Source: Chinchilla lanigera
Lineage: Eukaryota; Chordata; Mammalia; Rodentia; Chinchillidae
Length of the DNA: 64,000 nt
Assembly (NCBI RefSeq): GCF_000276665.1
Contig: NW_004955476.1
Location: forward strand, 9,216,248 to 9,280,247
Reading direction: 5' to 3'
Positions 45,496 to 57,409 of the stretch are shown in pieces. The notes beneath the pieces were generated by a model that was not told the origin of the DNA, did not search any database, and saw only the letters and a list, made by a program, of their open reading frames with translations. The position numbers and the translations under genes are program-made. The first letter of the stretch is position 1. Each line of letters begins with the position of its first letter.

Positions 45496-46644
45496 CCAAG
45501 AGGCTCAAGGGATGTGAGTTTTTTAATGGTATGGGCCAGAAAATAGCCAAATTCTTCATCGGACACTGTAGTCTATAAGAGAGTTTCTAGGGACCCTCGA
45601 GATTATTTCTGGGATGTTAGCAGCAATATCTCCATTTAGAGCAATAAGAAGTAGGTACATTCTTGTGGTTGAGGATGGAGATAGTGACCATCATACTGGC
45701 TGTCCACACCAACCCCTTAGCTTTACAGCTGTAAGGGATCTTGAGATCCTGGCGTGACACCCTCATTTCCCTTTTATGACAGCTCCCTGCCAGCCGTGAG
45801 AAGGACATCACTTTCTCTTTATCCTTTGGACTTCGCCGTGCACAGCGTCACCTCAAAGCCTCCCCCTGCTCCTCTTGGACATGAGCCCAAAGAGATTAAG
45901 CTTAACGCACAGTTGCTTAATGCACAGGAAACGACACAGGGGTCATGGAGGGAAATCTATGCTTCTCATTCTTCTGTTTGCGATATCTTTCATTTGCAGG
46001 GGCCTCCCCTGCTAGGTCTAAGAATTTTATTTAAAATTAATAATGAAGAGGGGGAGAGTTATGTCATTATGAAAACCATTTGCAGTAGAAGTTCCTAATT
46101 CCAGCTGTCCACATAGGATGACCTGGAATAGGATGTGACAAGCTTCAGGGGGTGGCCACTCATGGATGCCTTTTCAGGGGTTTCCTAGAGAAGCTCAAAT
46201 GCTGCTAAAAGTAAACAGTCTCCATGTATCCACGTGCAGCACATGGTGTGGGTGCATCATGGGGAAGAAGCACGCTGGGGACTGGGGGATCCAAAGCTTC
46301 TGCAGGAGAGCGTGACAGCATCATGTTTTGAAAGTCAGCAGAGATGGCAGCAGGTGCCCAAGGACCGGTTACACTTTTGGAAGCCCACAGTGCAGAGGAT
46401 GTGACGCAGTGTGCTTGGAAGCAGGGAGGGAGCTGTCGCGCAGGTCAGCCAGGAAGCAGTAAGAGCCAAGGCAGCCAGAGCCTTTCCCCCTTTCCCAGTT
46501 CTTCGGGTGGCAGAGGGTAGAAAGATGCCTATCTGAGACTGGGCTTCCAAGAAGTCATTCAGTGGGGCATCAGGGACCCACGCAGTCAAGTAAGCTGTGA
46601 GCCAGCGGGGGGCTAAATAACGGGGCCACCTGGACCCAAGCCCA
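45496..46644. other. Unassigned sequence
   Basis: No gene recognised. A 166-codon minus-strand frame (46335-46835) overlaps the MIR at its end and has no domain. Confidence 0.4.
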
Positions 46645-46830
46645 TCTCCATCACTCACTTGAGACCGGCTCTGCACTAACGAATCCCTTTGGATGCCATT
46701 GTCCTCATCTGTACAGTGGTAATAAGGACAGTATTTATTTTTGGGGTTGTGTTGAGGGTTAAATGCAATGATGTGTTCAAGGTAGTGAGCATGCAGAGCT
46801 TGGGAAATAGAAGTTATTCCGCTAAGGGGA
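46645..46830 (-). mobile_element. MIR SINE
   Basis: The plus strand reads TTGTCCTCATCTGTACAGTGG, GGGTTGTGTTGAGGGTTAAAT and AGTGAGCATGCAGAGCTTGG. This is the reverse complement of MIR. Confidence 0.78.
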
Positions 46831-47231
46831 AACATGGGAAGGGACAGTTGTGGGTGCCCAGGTCTACAGGAGGCAATGTTCTAGCTCAGAGGCTTTGAAG
46901 ATGTCCTGGGTTACGTTATGGTTTGTGTCTAAATGTACTCACAAAGCCTCATTAATCATGGGGGCAGGCTTCTAGTTTGTGGTTGATTCATTGTCCAGTG
47001 CTGGGATTATGGGTGTGAGTGCTACAGCTGCCCTGTAGTGGGTAGCCTGTACAAAATATAAGGGAGGGAAAGAGGTTTGCTCTCTCCCTTTTTGCCCCTT
47101 TTGCTCTTGCTGCTTTTGCCGTCTTCCACCGCCATGAACTATTGCCCTCTGCCAGGTGCCACCCTGCCTTGGAGCCAGTGGATCACAGACTGAAACCTGC
47201 ACAAACTGTGAGGTAAGTAAACCTTTTCTTC

Positions 47232-47608
47232 TATCTTAGTTACTTTTCTGTCATTACTGAAACAAAATACCTGATGCCCAAAATTAAGGAAGGAAAGGTT
47301 TATTTAGCTCACAGTTCATGGAAGTTTCAGTCCATAATCAGTTGGCTCCAAGTCAGGGTGGTGTGGCACAGGGGCAACTGTTTATTAGGGCACAAGACAG
47401 CAAAGCAGCAAGAGCAGAATGGGAGGAGCAGAAAGAGCAAGCCTCTTCCCCTTCCCTATATTGTATGCAGGCTTCCTTCCCCAGGGTGGGTATAGCACTC
47501 ACACCCACAGTGCCAGCATTGGACCATGAATCAATCACAAATTCTAGAACCTGCCCCCCTGACTGCATGAGGCTTTGGGGGGCATCTAGACACAAACCAC
47601 AATATTCT
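47232..47608 (-). mobile_element. MaLR 3' LTR (minus), inverted partner
   Basis: Read on the minus strand, it is a complete LTR of the same family as 46911-47231. It starts with GTGGTTTGTGTCTAGATGCC at the right edge, ends with TTTCCTTCCTTAATTTTGGGC and GAAAAGTAACTAAGATA at the left edge, and has an AATAAA-type GAGCTAAATAAACC. By eye about three quarters of bases agree with the plus copy. Confidence 0.82.
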
Positions 47609-49474
47609 GTCCCTGAGCACCCCAAGACTCAGGCACATCCCATTCTGCAAAAGGCATTTTAGTCCATCTCTAAGAGTTGCCAAAACCCTAACAGTTTCAA
47701 CATTGCTGAAAAGTCTAAGCCCCAAGTCTCCTCTGAGATCTAAGGCAAATTCTTAGCTGTGAGTCCCTGTAAAAATGAAAAGAAAGTACTTCCAACATTC
47801 AATGGCACAAGACAGACATTTCCACTCCAAAGTTACAAACAGGGGGATACAAAGGAATGGGACCAAAGCAAGTCAAAACTCCAGCAGGACAAGCCTTAAG
47901 CCCCGTAGTTACCTGGCTACTGCTCCAGCGTGCAGCAGACCTTGGTATCATTCATGTGGTGCTGGTTTTAGGCGCATGCAGAATGCAAGAGTTCTGAGGT
48001 TAAAAAGGCTTCCACCTAGATTTCAGAAGAGGGCCTGGAAAGCCTGGCAGCATGCTCCTGAGAAGGTAATATGTGAAGCTGTGAGGTGACCCCAGAAGTT
48101 TGGAAAAGCCAGGAGTGTGGATCATCTGAGGAAAGCTGCCAGGAAGGAGCAAAGCATGCCTAAGGGAGAAGCAAAATCTTTCACTTAAGCAATTTTGAGG
48201 CTGCAAAGGGTAGAGACTTGCTGCTTCTTATGATTCCTTCAGGCCATCTTTCATATTCTCCTGTTTCTTCTCAGCAATCAAGATCTCCTCAGCTCTATCT
48301 TTACAATTCACAACTTTACTGGAGTTTCCTTTCTGGCCAAACTCATAATGTTTTAAATTATATTGCTGGGATCTTTGCTCCTGATTTGCAAAATAAGTCT
48401 GGCTAAAATCCCCCAGCAATAGCCATGCCACTGCCTCAGCACTGCCTTGAAATTTCTTGTGCAAGATTAGTTAGTCCACCACCTGTAATGTTAGTTTCAG
48501 GCAAAGTCTCTGAACAGGAGCAAAATGCAGACAAATTTTTTGCTAAGCCATAACATACATCATCTGGAATCCAATAGTCAGTGCAGTCCTTCTTCCCAGC
48601 AGAAATCTCACAAGTCTGGTCTTTACTGGCAGGATTTCTATCTATAAGCCTCCTAGTCTTCTGAGCTCTGACCAAAATCACTCATACAGAACAGCCTAAC
48701 CCATGCCAGTTCTACTTTTTCAGGGGACATCTCTAAACATTTCCAAACTCTTCCCACAAGCCATTCCCAAAGGCTGTTTAACCACGTAGTCAGTCACAGC
48801 AACAACCCCACTGTTGGTACTGTTTTTGTTGTAGTCAGGGTTTGCAAGGCAAACAATACAGGACACATAATTTATAAGATTATTTTATAATAGTCACCCA
48901 AAGAGTCACCTACAAAAGAATGCAGGAAATCTGTCCATGCACTAAAGACCCAAAGAACTCAGCCGAGGGCCTGGATCCCAAGGCAATGTCCTGCATGAGT
49001 CCAGCTGAAGACCCAGAGCCCATGACAATGCCTTATGCAAGTCTGTTTCATCGATTTGCACTGGGAAGGCCTAAAAGTCAGTGGTAGAAGCTAGAAAGTC
49101 TGTGCCAGTGGGATGAAGGATCTGTGCTAGCAGGCTGAGGGATCAGCACTGGAGCCAGGAAGTGACACTAAAATTAAGGACCAGAGCTCCCCTGAAAGGT
49201 ACCACAGCCATCCTCAGTGACAATGAGGTCCTGAGCATCTTGGACAATGAGAAAAGCTGAGTACATATCAGAAAAGCCAGCATGATAAGTTCATCCAGGA
49301 GAAACAAGAGTCCCCAAGAGAACCAACAACTTCCTAAAAACACCTCTTCTTCTTCCAGAGTTCTCTTTTTATTTTCTTGGCAACAATCCTCAGGTGGACC
49401 TTGCACATCCAGCACCACACTGATTCAGTTCAGCTAGGCGTTACAAATTGACCACCAGTTGTCAATCCACCACA
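47609..49474 (-). mobile_element. MaLR internal region (minus)
   Basis: It continues from the 3' LTR. The plus strand shows the reverse of a THE1/MST-int-like sequence (AAAAGTCTAAGCCCCAAGTC, CAAAACTCCAGCAGGACAAG). The far end reads on the minus strand as TGCAAGGTCCACCTGAGG and GTTTCTCCTGGATGAACTTATC. There is no intact frame, as expected of this non-coding family. A 5' LTR is not seen at the right edge. Confidence 0.6.
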
Positions 49475-49537
49475 CCTTCCTTAATTTTGAGCATCTGATA
49501 TTTTATCTCAGCAGTGAGAGAAAAGTAACTAAGACAG

Positions 49538-50539
49538 GTTTTCCTTGCCATGGCAGCTAATGAGCCCGGTTGACTATATAATCTAATTCTCAAGCCTCTG
49601 GCTGTAGAAACTTCCTGCCCTACTTCTAATTAACCCAGAAACTAGACTGAGGCTGCTGCTCAGGTCTGTGAGGAAACACAGACAAGAGCAGTGAGGCAGA
49701 GCAAAACCGTAGCCCGAAGTCGGGTCGGTGTTGGGCCCTGATCTTGGGATTTAGAGCTAAAACAGCTTGGCTGTGATTGCTTCAAATGAATAATCCACCG
49801 GGGCAGAACCTTACCTGCCACAATGAGTTTAAGCATTTTCCTTTTTGACAATAGCCGATAGCTAACTTTACAAATGCAGCCCATCCACCCCAGGGGGAGG
49901 CGGGTGGGCAATGGGTTAAAGCTTCCTATTGGATTTGTTGACTGAGCCAGGTGAACTTGATCCAGCAGTTCGTTAGGGAGCTGAACTATAGTCCTGAGGA
50001 CCCTCCTGGCTACGCTTTGCACTTGTTTTTCTTTCATCGTTTTCCCAGTAATCCATCTTTGATGAGGAAGAGACTGAGGGGGGAGTGAGAGGGTGCAGGA
50101 CAGGGCCTGCACAGGGTTCTTGCTCCCTGGCACCTAGTCTCCTGGCAGCAGAGATAGCAAGTCAGATCACAGAAAGCACACCTCAACATCCTCAGAGGAG
50201 GTGTGTCAGCAACATCCCCTCAGCTCTATTCTCTGCAAACCCAGCTCAGCCTGTGTGGAATCTACAGAGTTACAGGGAACCGAGGAGAAACCACTGAAAG
50301 AACGACAGCTTCCATTCACAGTGTCATCGGAGAAAGGATGGGACTGGGAACCAGAATCCCAGAAAGCCCTTCTAGGTAACTTCTCCGACATTGGGCTTCC
50401 ATAATGTGATCTGTGACACAGAAGGCGATAGCCCTGAATGCAGTTCCTCATCCTCTCTGGATTATTTCCTCAGTTACTTAACCTTATTTTCTCCATCTTT
50501 CCCACTCAGACTCTGTCCTTCATTTCAGGATTAAGTGAT
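49538..50539. other. Unassigned sequence
   Basis: No gene recognised. The 157-codon minus-strand frame 49660-50133 has no domain and no codon-usage support that I can see. Confidence 0.4.
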
Positions 50540-50809
50540 GTGGACTACAGTTGGATTCTATTCTATTTTATCAAGCCTGATCATTTTCATTTTAAATTGG
50601 TTTATTAAAAGAATACTTGATTCTCTGATTTATGCCTACCGATTTTCTGTTGGCCTCACCTGATTTATTTTCTTTCCCTTGTTTTTTGGCTCTATTTGTA
50701 AGAATCTTATATTTATATTCTATGTCTTGAAATTTCTCAGGTACCATTTTATTATTCTTTTAATAACACACAACTCTTATTTAATACAACTTAAAATAAG
50801 TACTTTTAG

Positions 50810-52966
50810 TTGAATTCTTGATGATGGCCCTTCTTTCTGGAGGGAGGTAGGATCTCAGCATTGTTTGATTTGCATCTCTCAAATGACCAGGGAGGTCAAC
50901 ATTTTTTCATATGTTTATTGCCATATGCATTTCTTCTGAAAAATGTGTATTCATCTCAGATGTCCATTTTTGGATTGGGTCTTTAAATTTGGGGCTCTAA
51001 TTATTTTTTCAGTTTGTGTGTTCTAGATATTAGTCCTTTGTCCGAGGGAAAGATGGCTAAAGTTTTTTCCCACTTTGTGGTTGCCTTCTCACTCTATTGA
51101 TGATGTCTTTTGCTGTGCAAAGCTTATTAATAGGATGAGGTCCCAGTTGCTGATTCTTTGTAGTATTTCCCATGTAGTCAGGGTGTTGTTCATGGAATCT
51201 TACCTACACATATGTCTTCAAGAGTCCTACCTCTTCTATCTTCCAGGATACTTAGTGTTTCTATTTTAATATTTAGATCTTTGATGCTTTTCAATTTTAG
51301 TTTAGGTTATGGCGAGAGACATGGGTCTAGTTTTAGTCTCTGGCATGTAGAAAGCCAGTTCTTCCAGCACTATTTATTAAAGAGGCTATTTTCCTTCCAA
51401 TAAATGTATTTGGTCCCTTTGTCAAAGATAGGGTGGCTGAGTGTATTTGGAGTTCTTTCTGCATCTTCTAGTCTGTTGCATTAATCCTCAGGTCTATTTT
51501 TTTTCCAAGACCATGCTCTTTTTATCACAGTAGCTCTGTAATATAATTTCTTGTCATAATATATTTTTGTTTCATTTCGAGATTGTGATGCCCTGCCTTC
51601 CCTTTGTTGCCATGAATTGTATTTGCTATTTAGGTCTCTTATGGTTTCAAATAAATTTTAGGAATGTTTTCTCAAGTTCTGTGAGGTATGCTAATGGTAT
51701 TTTCATTGGGATTGCATTAAATCTGTATAGTAGTTTTGGTAGTATGGCCATTTTCAGAATGTTGGTGTTTCCTATCCATGAGCAAAGAATATCTTTCCAT
51801 TTTCTGATATCCTCTTCAAACTCCTTTTTTAGAGTACTGTAATTTTCAATGTGTGGAACATTTACTTCCTTTGTTAGATCAGTTCCTAAGTATTTCATTT
51901 TTTGATGCTATTGTGAAAGGTATTGTTTCCTTAATTTGTCTCTCTGTCTGTTTGTTTTTTGTGTGCAGGAATGCTATTTATTTTTGACTTTGAATACAGC
52001 TATGCTATTCAGTTTGGTTATTAAATCTAGAAGTCTTTTGGTGGAGTTTTGGGGTCTTATACATAGAGTATCATGTCATCTGCAAATAATGATAATCTAA
52101 CTTCCTTTCCTATCTTTATTCCTTTTATGTCTTTCTCTTGTCTAATTGTCCTGGCTAATGTATTCGGTACTATATTAAATAAGAGTAATTTTAGTGGCCA
52201 TGCTGAAGGAGCTGTGGAGAAAAAGGAACTCTTCTCCACTCTTGGTGGGAGTCTAGACTGGTGCAACCACTGTGGAAATCAATGTGAAGTTTCCTTTAAA
52301 AACTAGGATCAGATGTCCATTTTAACCCAGCTATTCTCCTTCTGGCTATCTTCCTAGAAGACTTAAAAATATCATACCACAGTGATAAATACACACCTAT
52401 GTTTAGAGCAGCACAGCTCATGGTAGCTAAATCTTGGAAACAACATAAATACCCATCAACTGATGAATGGATAAAAAGATGTATCTTTTTTATACAATGG
52501 AGTACTACTCAGTCATAAAGAAGGATAAACTTGAGATAGTTCTAGGTAAATGTATGCCACTTGAGACCATACTCTTAAGTGAAATAAATCTGTCACACAT
52601 GTGTAAATATTCCATTGTTTCTCTACTGTGAGAAACAGGAAGTGTAAATAAGGACCAAAGTGTATAATAGATATTGTGAAATAGGAGGAAATTGTTCAAA
52701 AGAAACAGGAACTAAAGAGGGGGAGGAGGAAAGGAAGGAAGGGAAAAAGTGATAAAAGAAAGATAAAATGTAAACAAAGCCTTGCAAATAAGGAGGTGAA
52801 GAGGGGTGGAAGGGGTTGAAGAGACAGGAGGGGCCTGGGGGATAAAAGAGGAATCAAGATGTGTCATATACAGATACAGATTCCCTGCGATGCATGTGAT
52901 CGTTATGCACATCTAAACTGTACCTGTAAGCTCAATAAAAATATTATTAAAGTAAAAAAAAAAAGG
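50810..52966 (+). mobile_element. Twin-primed L1 with inverted 5' half
   Basis: 52200-52966 is a plus-strand L1 3' end (CTTGGTGGGAGTCTAGACTGG, AATGGAGTACTACTCAGTC, 3' UTR, poly-A). 50810-52196 is L1 ORF2 in the opposite direction, from the reverse transcriptase down to just before the place where the plus part begins. ACTTTTAG flanks the whole at 50802-50809 and 52967-52974, an 8-bp target-site duplication. Inverted 5' segment, poly-A and one common duplication are the marks of twin priming. Confidence 0.88.
51647..52266 (-). pseudogene. L1 ORF2 reverse-transcriptase remnant
   Basis: The minus-strand frame at 52057-52266 ends with the catalytic FADD motif of reverse transcriptase (LFADDMILY, about 52060-52090). 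The frame at 51647-51898 continues with an ORF2-like ILPKLLYRFNAIPMKIP segment. Stops and frameshifts separate them. It belongs to the inverted half of the L1. Confidence 0.88.
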
Positions 52967-53640
52967 ACTTTTAGCACGTCCTGAAAAACACAGGGAACTT
53001 TTATCCATCTTTATCTGACTTTCCTGTTATTGTTATGCACTTATTTCTCTGCACCTTTAGCCTCCTGTGCGACCATAGTTTTGTGTGTCCAGTATTCATT
53101 CGTGTTTACCCACTGTCAGCCTTGACTCTGCCCGGTGCCCTGCCTGTATTCCCGTACCTCCTTCTGGATCCGTGTTCCATCCGTCCTTCCTCATTGATTT
53201 TAGTATAGATTTCCTAGTGATGAATGTGCTTATTTTGGTTTGCCCAGAAACGTCTTTGTTTCAATTCTAGTTTTTAAGAATATTTTTGTGGAATATAAAA
53301 TTATACATTAGCATTTTTCTTTCTGTGCTTTAATCCTGGTTTGCCACTACCTTCTGACTTCTGTGATTTCTGTTGAGAAGCCAACTGTACATTTTAGCAA
53401 TGCTCTTTTAAAAGTGATATATGCAGTCTCTGGGTGACTTAGATTTCCTCCTGTGTTTGCTTGCTTGTTTGTTCAGGATGCTGATCACTCTCAGCTTAGA
53501 TGAGTCTTCTTGGCTTGAGTGGTTTTGTGTTTTGGTTCATGGTTTTGTTGGCCGGGGTCTTTTCTGCCTAGATGCTCCTTGGGACTCACAGGGCTTCCTA
53601 GGGCTGCATCTCTGGTCAGATTTGCAAAGTTTACTGTACT

Positions 53641-55174
53641 CCCTCCCAAAGCCCACCGAGCTGTCCATAGGAGGTCCTCCCCAGGTTCTTTCCTTCTAGA
53701 GAAGTCATTCAAGAAGCCTCAGCTTCTCTGCTTGCCCTGCTGTGGGAGAGGTCTCAGCTTATCCCTAGACATCAGGAGCAGTGAGGAGCCAGCCCGTCAC
53801 CTCTGCTCAGTTCCTCACCCTCAAGCTCCCTATGCATTCTGACATTTCTGCTTCTTTAGGCTACTGAGTGTGGGATGTTTTGTTACACAACAGATGAGCG
53901 GAATGGCCTCACCTGACTCGACAGAGCCCAAAGTGGAAGTCACCTGTAACATACTGTAGCTCTTTTCATTCCAGGAGAAACTATGGACCAAATCTAAGAA
54001 AACAGGACAGAGACACTGGTATGAGCAAATACAGAAAAGCTTCCATGGCCATGTCTAGTTTAACCTGGAAAATTAGAAAAAGTCAGACATTTTCCTGTAA
54101 CTTGCCATGCACCTTGGTATAATGGATCTGCAGCCTGCCCTCCCTGCCTCCCTGTACACAGCCCAGCGCAAACGCCTGCCTACGTTCTCCTTGCTTCAGG
54201 ACGGTGCGCTCTGCTTTCCTGCTGTTAAATCAGTCATGAATTCACAGAATCCATGAGTCACAGAACCTGCAGTTGTAATAAAAGTAGGCCCCCAGAAGGA
54301 CACTTCGGGAGACAATTGTTAGACCTTGGGGCCTTTCTGTGCTGTCCAAATCCTATCTGAAGCAGATATTCCCCCTTCTTGAGTAGCTTTTACCCAGCTC
54401 CTGCCCAACAATGTATTCCTCTTGGCAAATTTGTATTAGCAAATTTCCCCCCAAAATGCAGTCATTTAGTAAACAGATGTCATAGGAGTGATTTAATAAT
54501 ATTTCCTGTGAAATAAGTGTGGAAACAAAGAAGAAAACAGTTATTGACCTCAAGAGCATCACAGTTTCGGATGTAACAGTCTGAGAACAAGCATACAACT
54601 AACTGTCCCACACTGGTGTAGGGATGAAAATGTAAAAGCAGAGGACGATGCACCCACAAAGAGGAACTGTCCTAAGCAGGTGACTGGCGATGTTCCGGAA
54701 AGTCGCACAGAGTCGCTAACATCTCTGCGGGATTTCCCCTCAGGTGACGCGGTTTCTAATCCATCCGTATTTTGATGACCGCCCCCCAATCTGGATAGTA
54801 TTCAGACATTTAGAATCTGAAGAAACATTATTGTCTTAATATTATTTAAATAATCTACAGGTCAAAGGATGGTCACATCTCTTGACCTGAATGTGATAAC
54901 ATTACTTACAAAATTTAAGACCTCCTCTGCATTTTTATCAGACTGGTCACAGTATGGGGCCTACAGACAGCCTAATGGATATTAAAACCTCCAGAGTCTT
55001 TTCCACATGGGTTGTTCTGAAATCAGGCTTTTCTGCTGTTAGTACTTAGAGTCTGCATTCAGGACTTGACGTTAATTCTTCATTTCAGCCCAGTGCTTCT
55101 GCCTCTAGAGACTCCATTGGATGGGGAAGGAGCAGGGAGGTCTGCTCTCAGATGTTCACAAGTGAATTGGCTTT
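53641..55174. other. Unassigned single-copy sequence
   Basis: No gene or repeat family recognised. Frames at 53421-53842 are short and overlap on both strands. Confidence 0.45.
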
Positions 55175-55350
55175 CCAGGTGTGTGTCTGCTGCACATTTA
55201 ATGAGCAAACCTTGTGCATCTTTCTCCAAGGTGGTCATTAAAAATGTTGACCAAGACAGAGTCATGAGATCCGGGCCTGCACAATTATATGCAGATGCAT
55301 TTCTCCTATTAAGTGATCTATTTGCATTTTAACAGTGGCCTTCTGGAGAG
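55175..55350 (-). mobile_element. Possible CR1/L3-like ancient LINE fragment
   Basis: ATTAAAAATGTTGACCAAGAC and ATGAGATCCGGGCCTGCAC resemble the aaaatgttgaacaggac...ggccc region seen in old CR1/L3 copies. Very diverged and short. Confidence 0.33.
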
Positions 55351-56235
55351 CCGATACCTTTACCCAAAGACAGAATGCAGGTGGGGAAAGAGTGGATATC
55401 ACCGAAGGCGACACTGGGAGGAAACAATTAGACACAGGTCTCTTTCTGCGCCTCTTCAGCCAGACTCCGTGCAGCCTTCTGTTCGCTCTGTGGAGGCCTC
55501 GTCCTTCGTCTCAAACTTTTCTGCGTGCCGGAAAACTGGAGAAGCTGAAACACACGGGTGTCTGCACGCTGTGCTGCGAGTGGTGGAGCTGAGTCTGGGG
55601 AGACCCGGGAGCCGTGTGGGTGACTCCCACCTGCAGTCCAAGTGCAAAACCACGGCTCTGGCGGAAAATCACTAACCCTTGAAGAGAGAAGGTGAGGTGA
55701 GAGGTCACCATGGGGTGGGTAGTCACTCTGTCAAGTAATATTTTTGTGATTTGGACAAATGGCTTAATCCTTGATCTTCAGCTTTCTTCTCAATGAGATC
55801 GGGGCTAGCCATGCCCTGTAGGTGAGACTCTAACAAGTAGCTGGTGCGTGACAGGGAATGCTTCCTCTCCTTCGCCCAGGTCCCCCGGGTGCCCTCCAGA
55901 GCAAGTCAGCCCTGGCCGGCAGCCAGGCCCCACAGTCAGCCCTCTTCCCTGGTCTTCCTCCAACGGTCAGATAACCTCACCTCCGGTGACCTGTGGCTCA
56001 GCCCTCCTGCCTTCTAGAATGATCCATACCTCATTTAAAGTGTACAAATGTAGCTTAGCTGGCAAATAAAGCATATAATTGACTTAAATGGGCAAATAGA
56101 AAAGAAATGTTTCATTTTCCAACTGGTCACAGAACAGGTGCTGCCCAAATCACTTCAAGAAATCTTTCAAATGTGCCACTTTATTCTCAGTTGGTTTCTC
56201 GTGTAAGACCAACTTTTCATGAACACAGAGCTTTT
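55351..56235. other. Unassigned sequence
   Basis: GC-richer, with several overlapping frames on both strands (55313-55726), none recognisable. Confidence 0.45.
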
Positions 56236-56335
56236 CCCTCTCTCTATTTTCTCTCTCTTCCTCCTCTCTCTCCTCTCCTTTCCTCTCCTCTTCCTTTCTC
56301 TCTTCTCCTGTCCTCTCTCCTCTCTTCTATTGATT
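56236..56335. repeat. CT-rich simple repeat
   Basis: TCTC, CCTCT and TTCC units on the plus strand with almost no purines. Confidence 0.93.
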
Positions 56336-56384
56336 CTTTGAATAATATGAATTAACAAGCTCAAGTTTATCTCACCTTATTTGT

Positions 56385-56520
56385 TTTAAAAATATTTGTT
56401 GAGATCCTAGTGCTCCTTATATATGTTCTGGATATGAACATTACTGGGATTTGTAGTCTAAGACTTTGAAGAGCTCACAATCTAGTGTAAAAAAAATAAT
56501 TGAAACCCAACAATACTAGT
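56385..56520 (-). mobile_element. L2 3' end
   Basis: The plus strand reads AATATTTGTTGAGATCCTAG, then GAGCTCACAATCTAGTG. This is the reverse complement of L2. Confidence 0.65.
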
Positions 56521-56832
56521 GAAAATTAAATAGGGTGTGTCATCTGGTTAACAGCATTGAGTCAATGTCAATTGTCTTGTTTGCTATTGACCACAGTTGT
56601 GTAAGACATTAGCATTAGAGGAAGGGTACACAATAGTATGTTGGGAACTTTCTCTGCAATTTTGTTTGGAAATAATAGAGTAAAAAATCCAACATGGTAT
56701 GAGTAAAAGAACAGAAGAGTTTTCAGAATAGCTGACTAAGAAGACATGACCCTGGATAAGGGAATACTGGGTGGTTTCACAAAGGAAACGGCTTGAAATC
56801 TAGCTCATGAAAGACAAGTAGAAGGTATCCTA
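56521..56832. other. Unassigned sequence
   Basis: AT-rich. No gene or named repeat seen. Confidence 0.4.
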
Positions 56833-57284
56833 GTGTGTTAATTTCCTACAGATGCTGTGACAAATTATTACAGTCCTGGTAGCTTAAAATAACACAGATT
56901 TATACCCTTGCCATTCTGGATTACAGACTTCCAAAACTGGGCTAAAGTCAGAATGTCTGCAGGGCTGGTTCCTTCCGAAGGCTTTGAGGAGAAATCATGC
57001 CCTCGCCTTCCCTAGTTTCTGAAGGTTTTCCACGCTCCTTGGCTTGACCCTTCCTCCAATCCCACCTCCTGCTCCTCTTCTGTTACAGATCATCTTCCTC
57101 TGCTTCCTTCCTGTAATGGCTCCTCTGGCTCCACTGGGACTCCCTGCATTGTCCAGGATAATTCCTCCATCTCGAGACCCTCATTTCCATCTGCCAGGTC
57201 TCTTCTGCCGTAGAAGGTAACACTCCAGGTTCTGATGCTTACACCTGGGTGTCTTGGGGAGGAGCCCTTGTTCAGCCTGCCGCA
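56833..57284 (-). mobile_element. MLT1 LTR (minus), near complete
   Basis: The plus strand runs GTGTTAATTTCCTACAGATGC, ACAAATTATTACAGTCCTGG, GGATAATTCCTCCATCTCG, CTGCCAGGTCTCTTCTGCC, and ends GGAGGAGCCC...TTCAGCCTGCCGCA. This is the reverse complement of an MLT1 LTR from end to start. Confidence 0.8.
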
Positions 57285-57409
57285 TCTGCCAGGGGCGGTA
57301 AAATTCCTGGGGTCTGCGGCTGTGATGGGCAACCGCACAGCTGAGGAATGGTGAAGAGCTTGTCGTGTCTGGGGCGCAGGGAGGACGGAGTGGGATGTGT
57401 GACTAACCT

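Larger units (their letters stand above)
46911..49537 (+). mobile_element. MaLR LTR (plus), split by a minus-strand MaLR
   Basis: The left part 46911-47231 (GTTATGGTTTGTGTCTAAATG ... GAGGTAAGTAAACC) stops just before the terminal segment. The missing terminus reappears at 49475-49537 (CCTTCCTTAATTTTGAGC ... GAGAAAAGTAACTAAGACAG). The 2.24 kb in between is a second, minus-strand MaLR. Confidence 0.78.
50540..53640 (-). mobile_element. Old L1 (L1M-like), split by a younger L1
   Basis: The left part (50540-50809) and right part (52975-53640) read as the reverse complement of old L1 ORF2. On the right, the plus strand has GCCCAGAAACGTCTTTGTTTC, GCCACTACCTTCTGACTTC and TGTTGAGAAGCCAACTG. The two parts are separated by the L1 at 50810-52966. 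Confidence 0.55.

Noticed and set aside
49660..50133. 157-codon minus-strand frame
   Set aside because: No recognisable domain or homologue. Other frames of similar length here are chance or repeat-derived.
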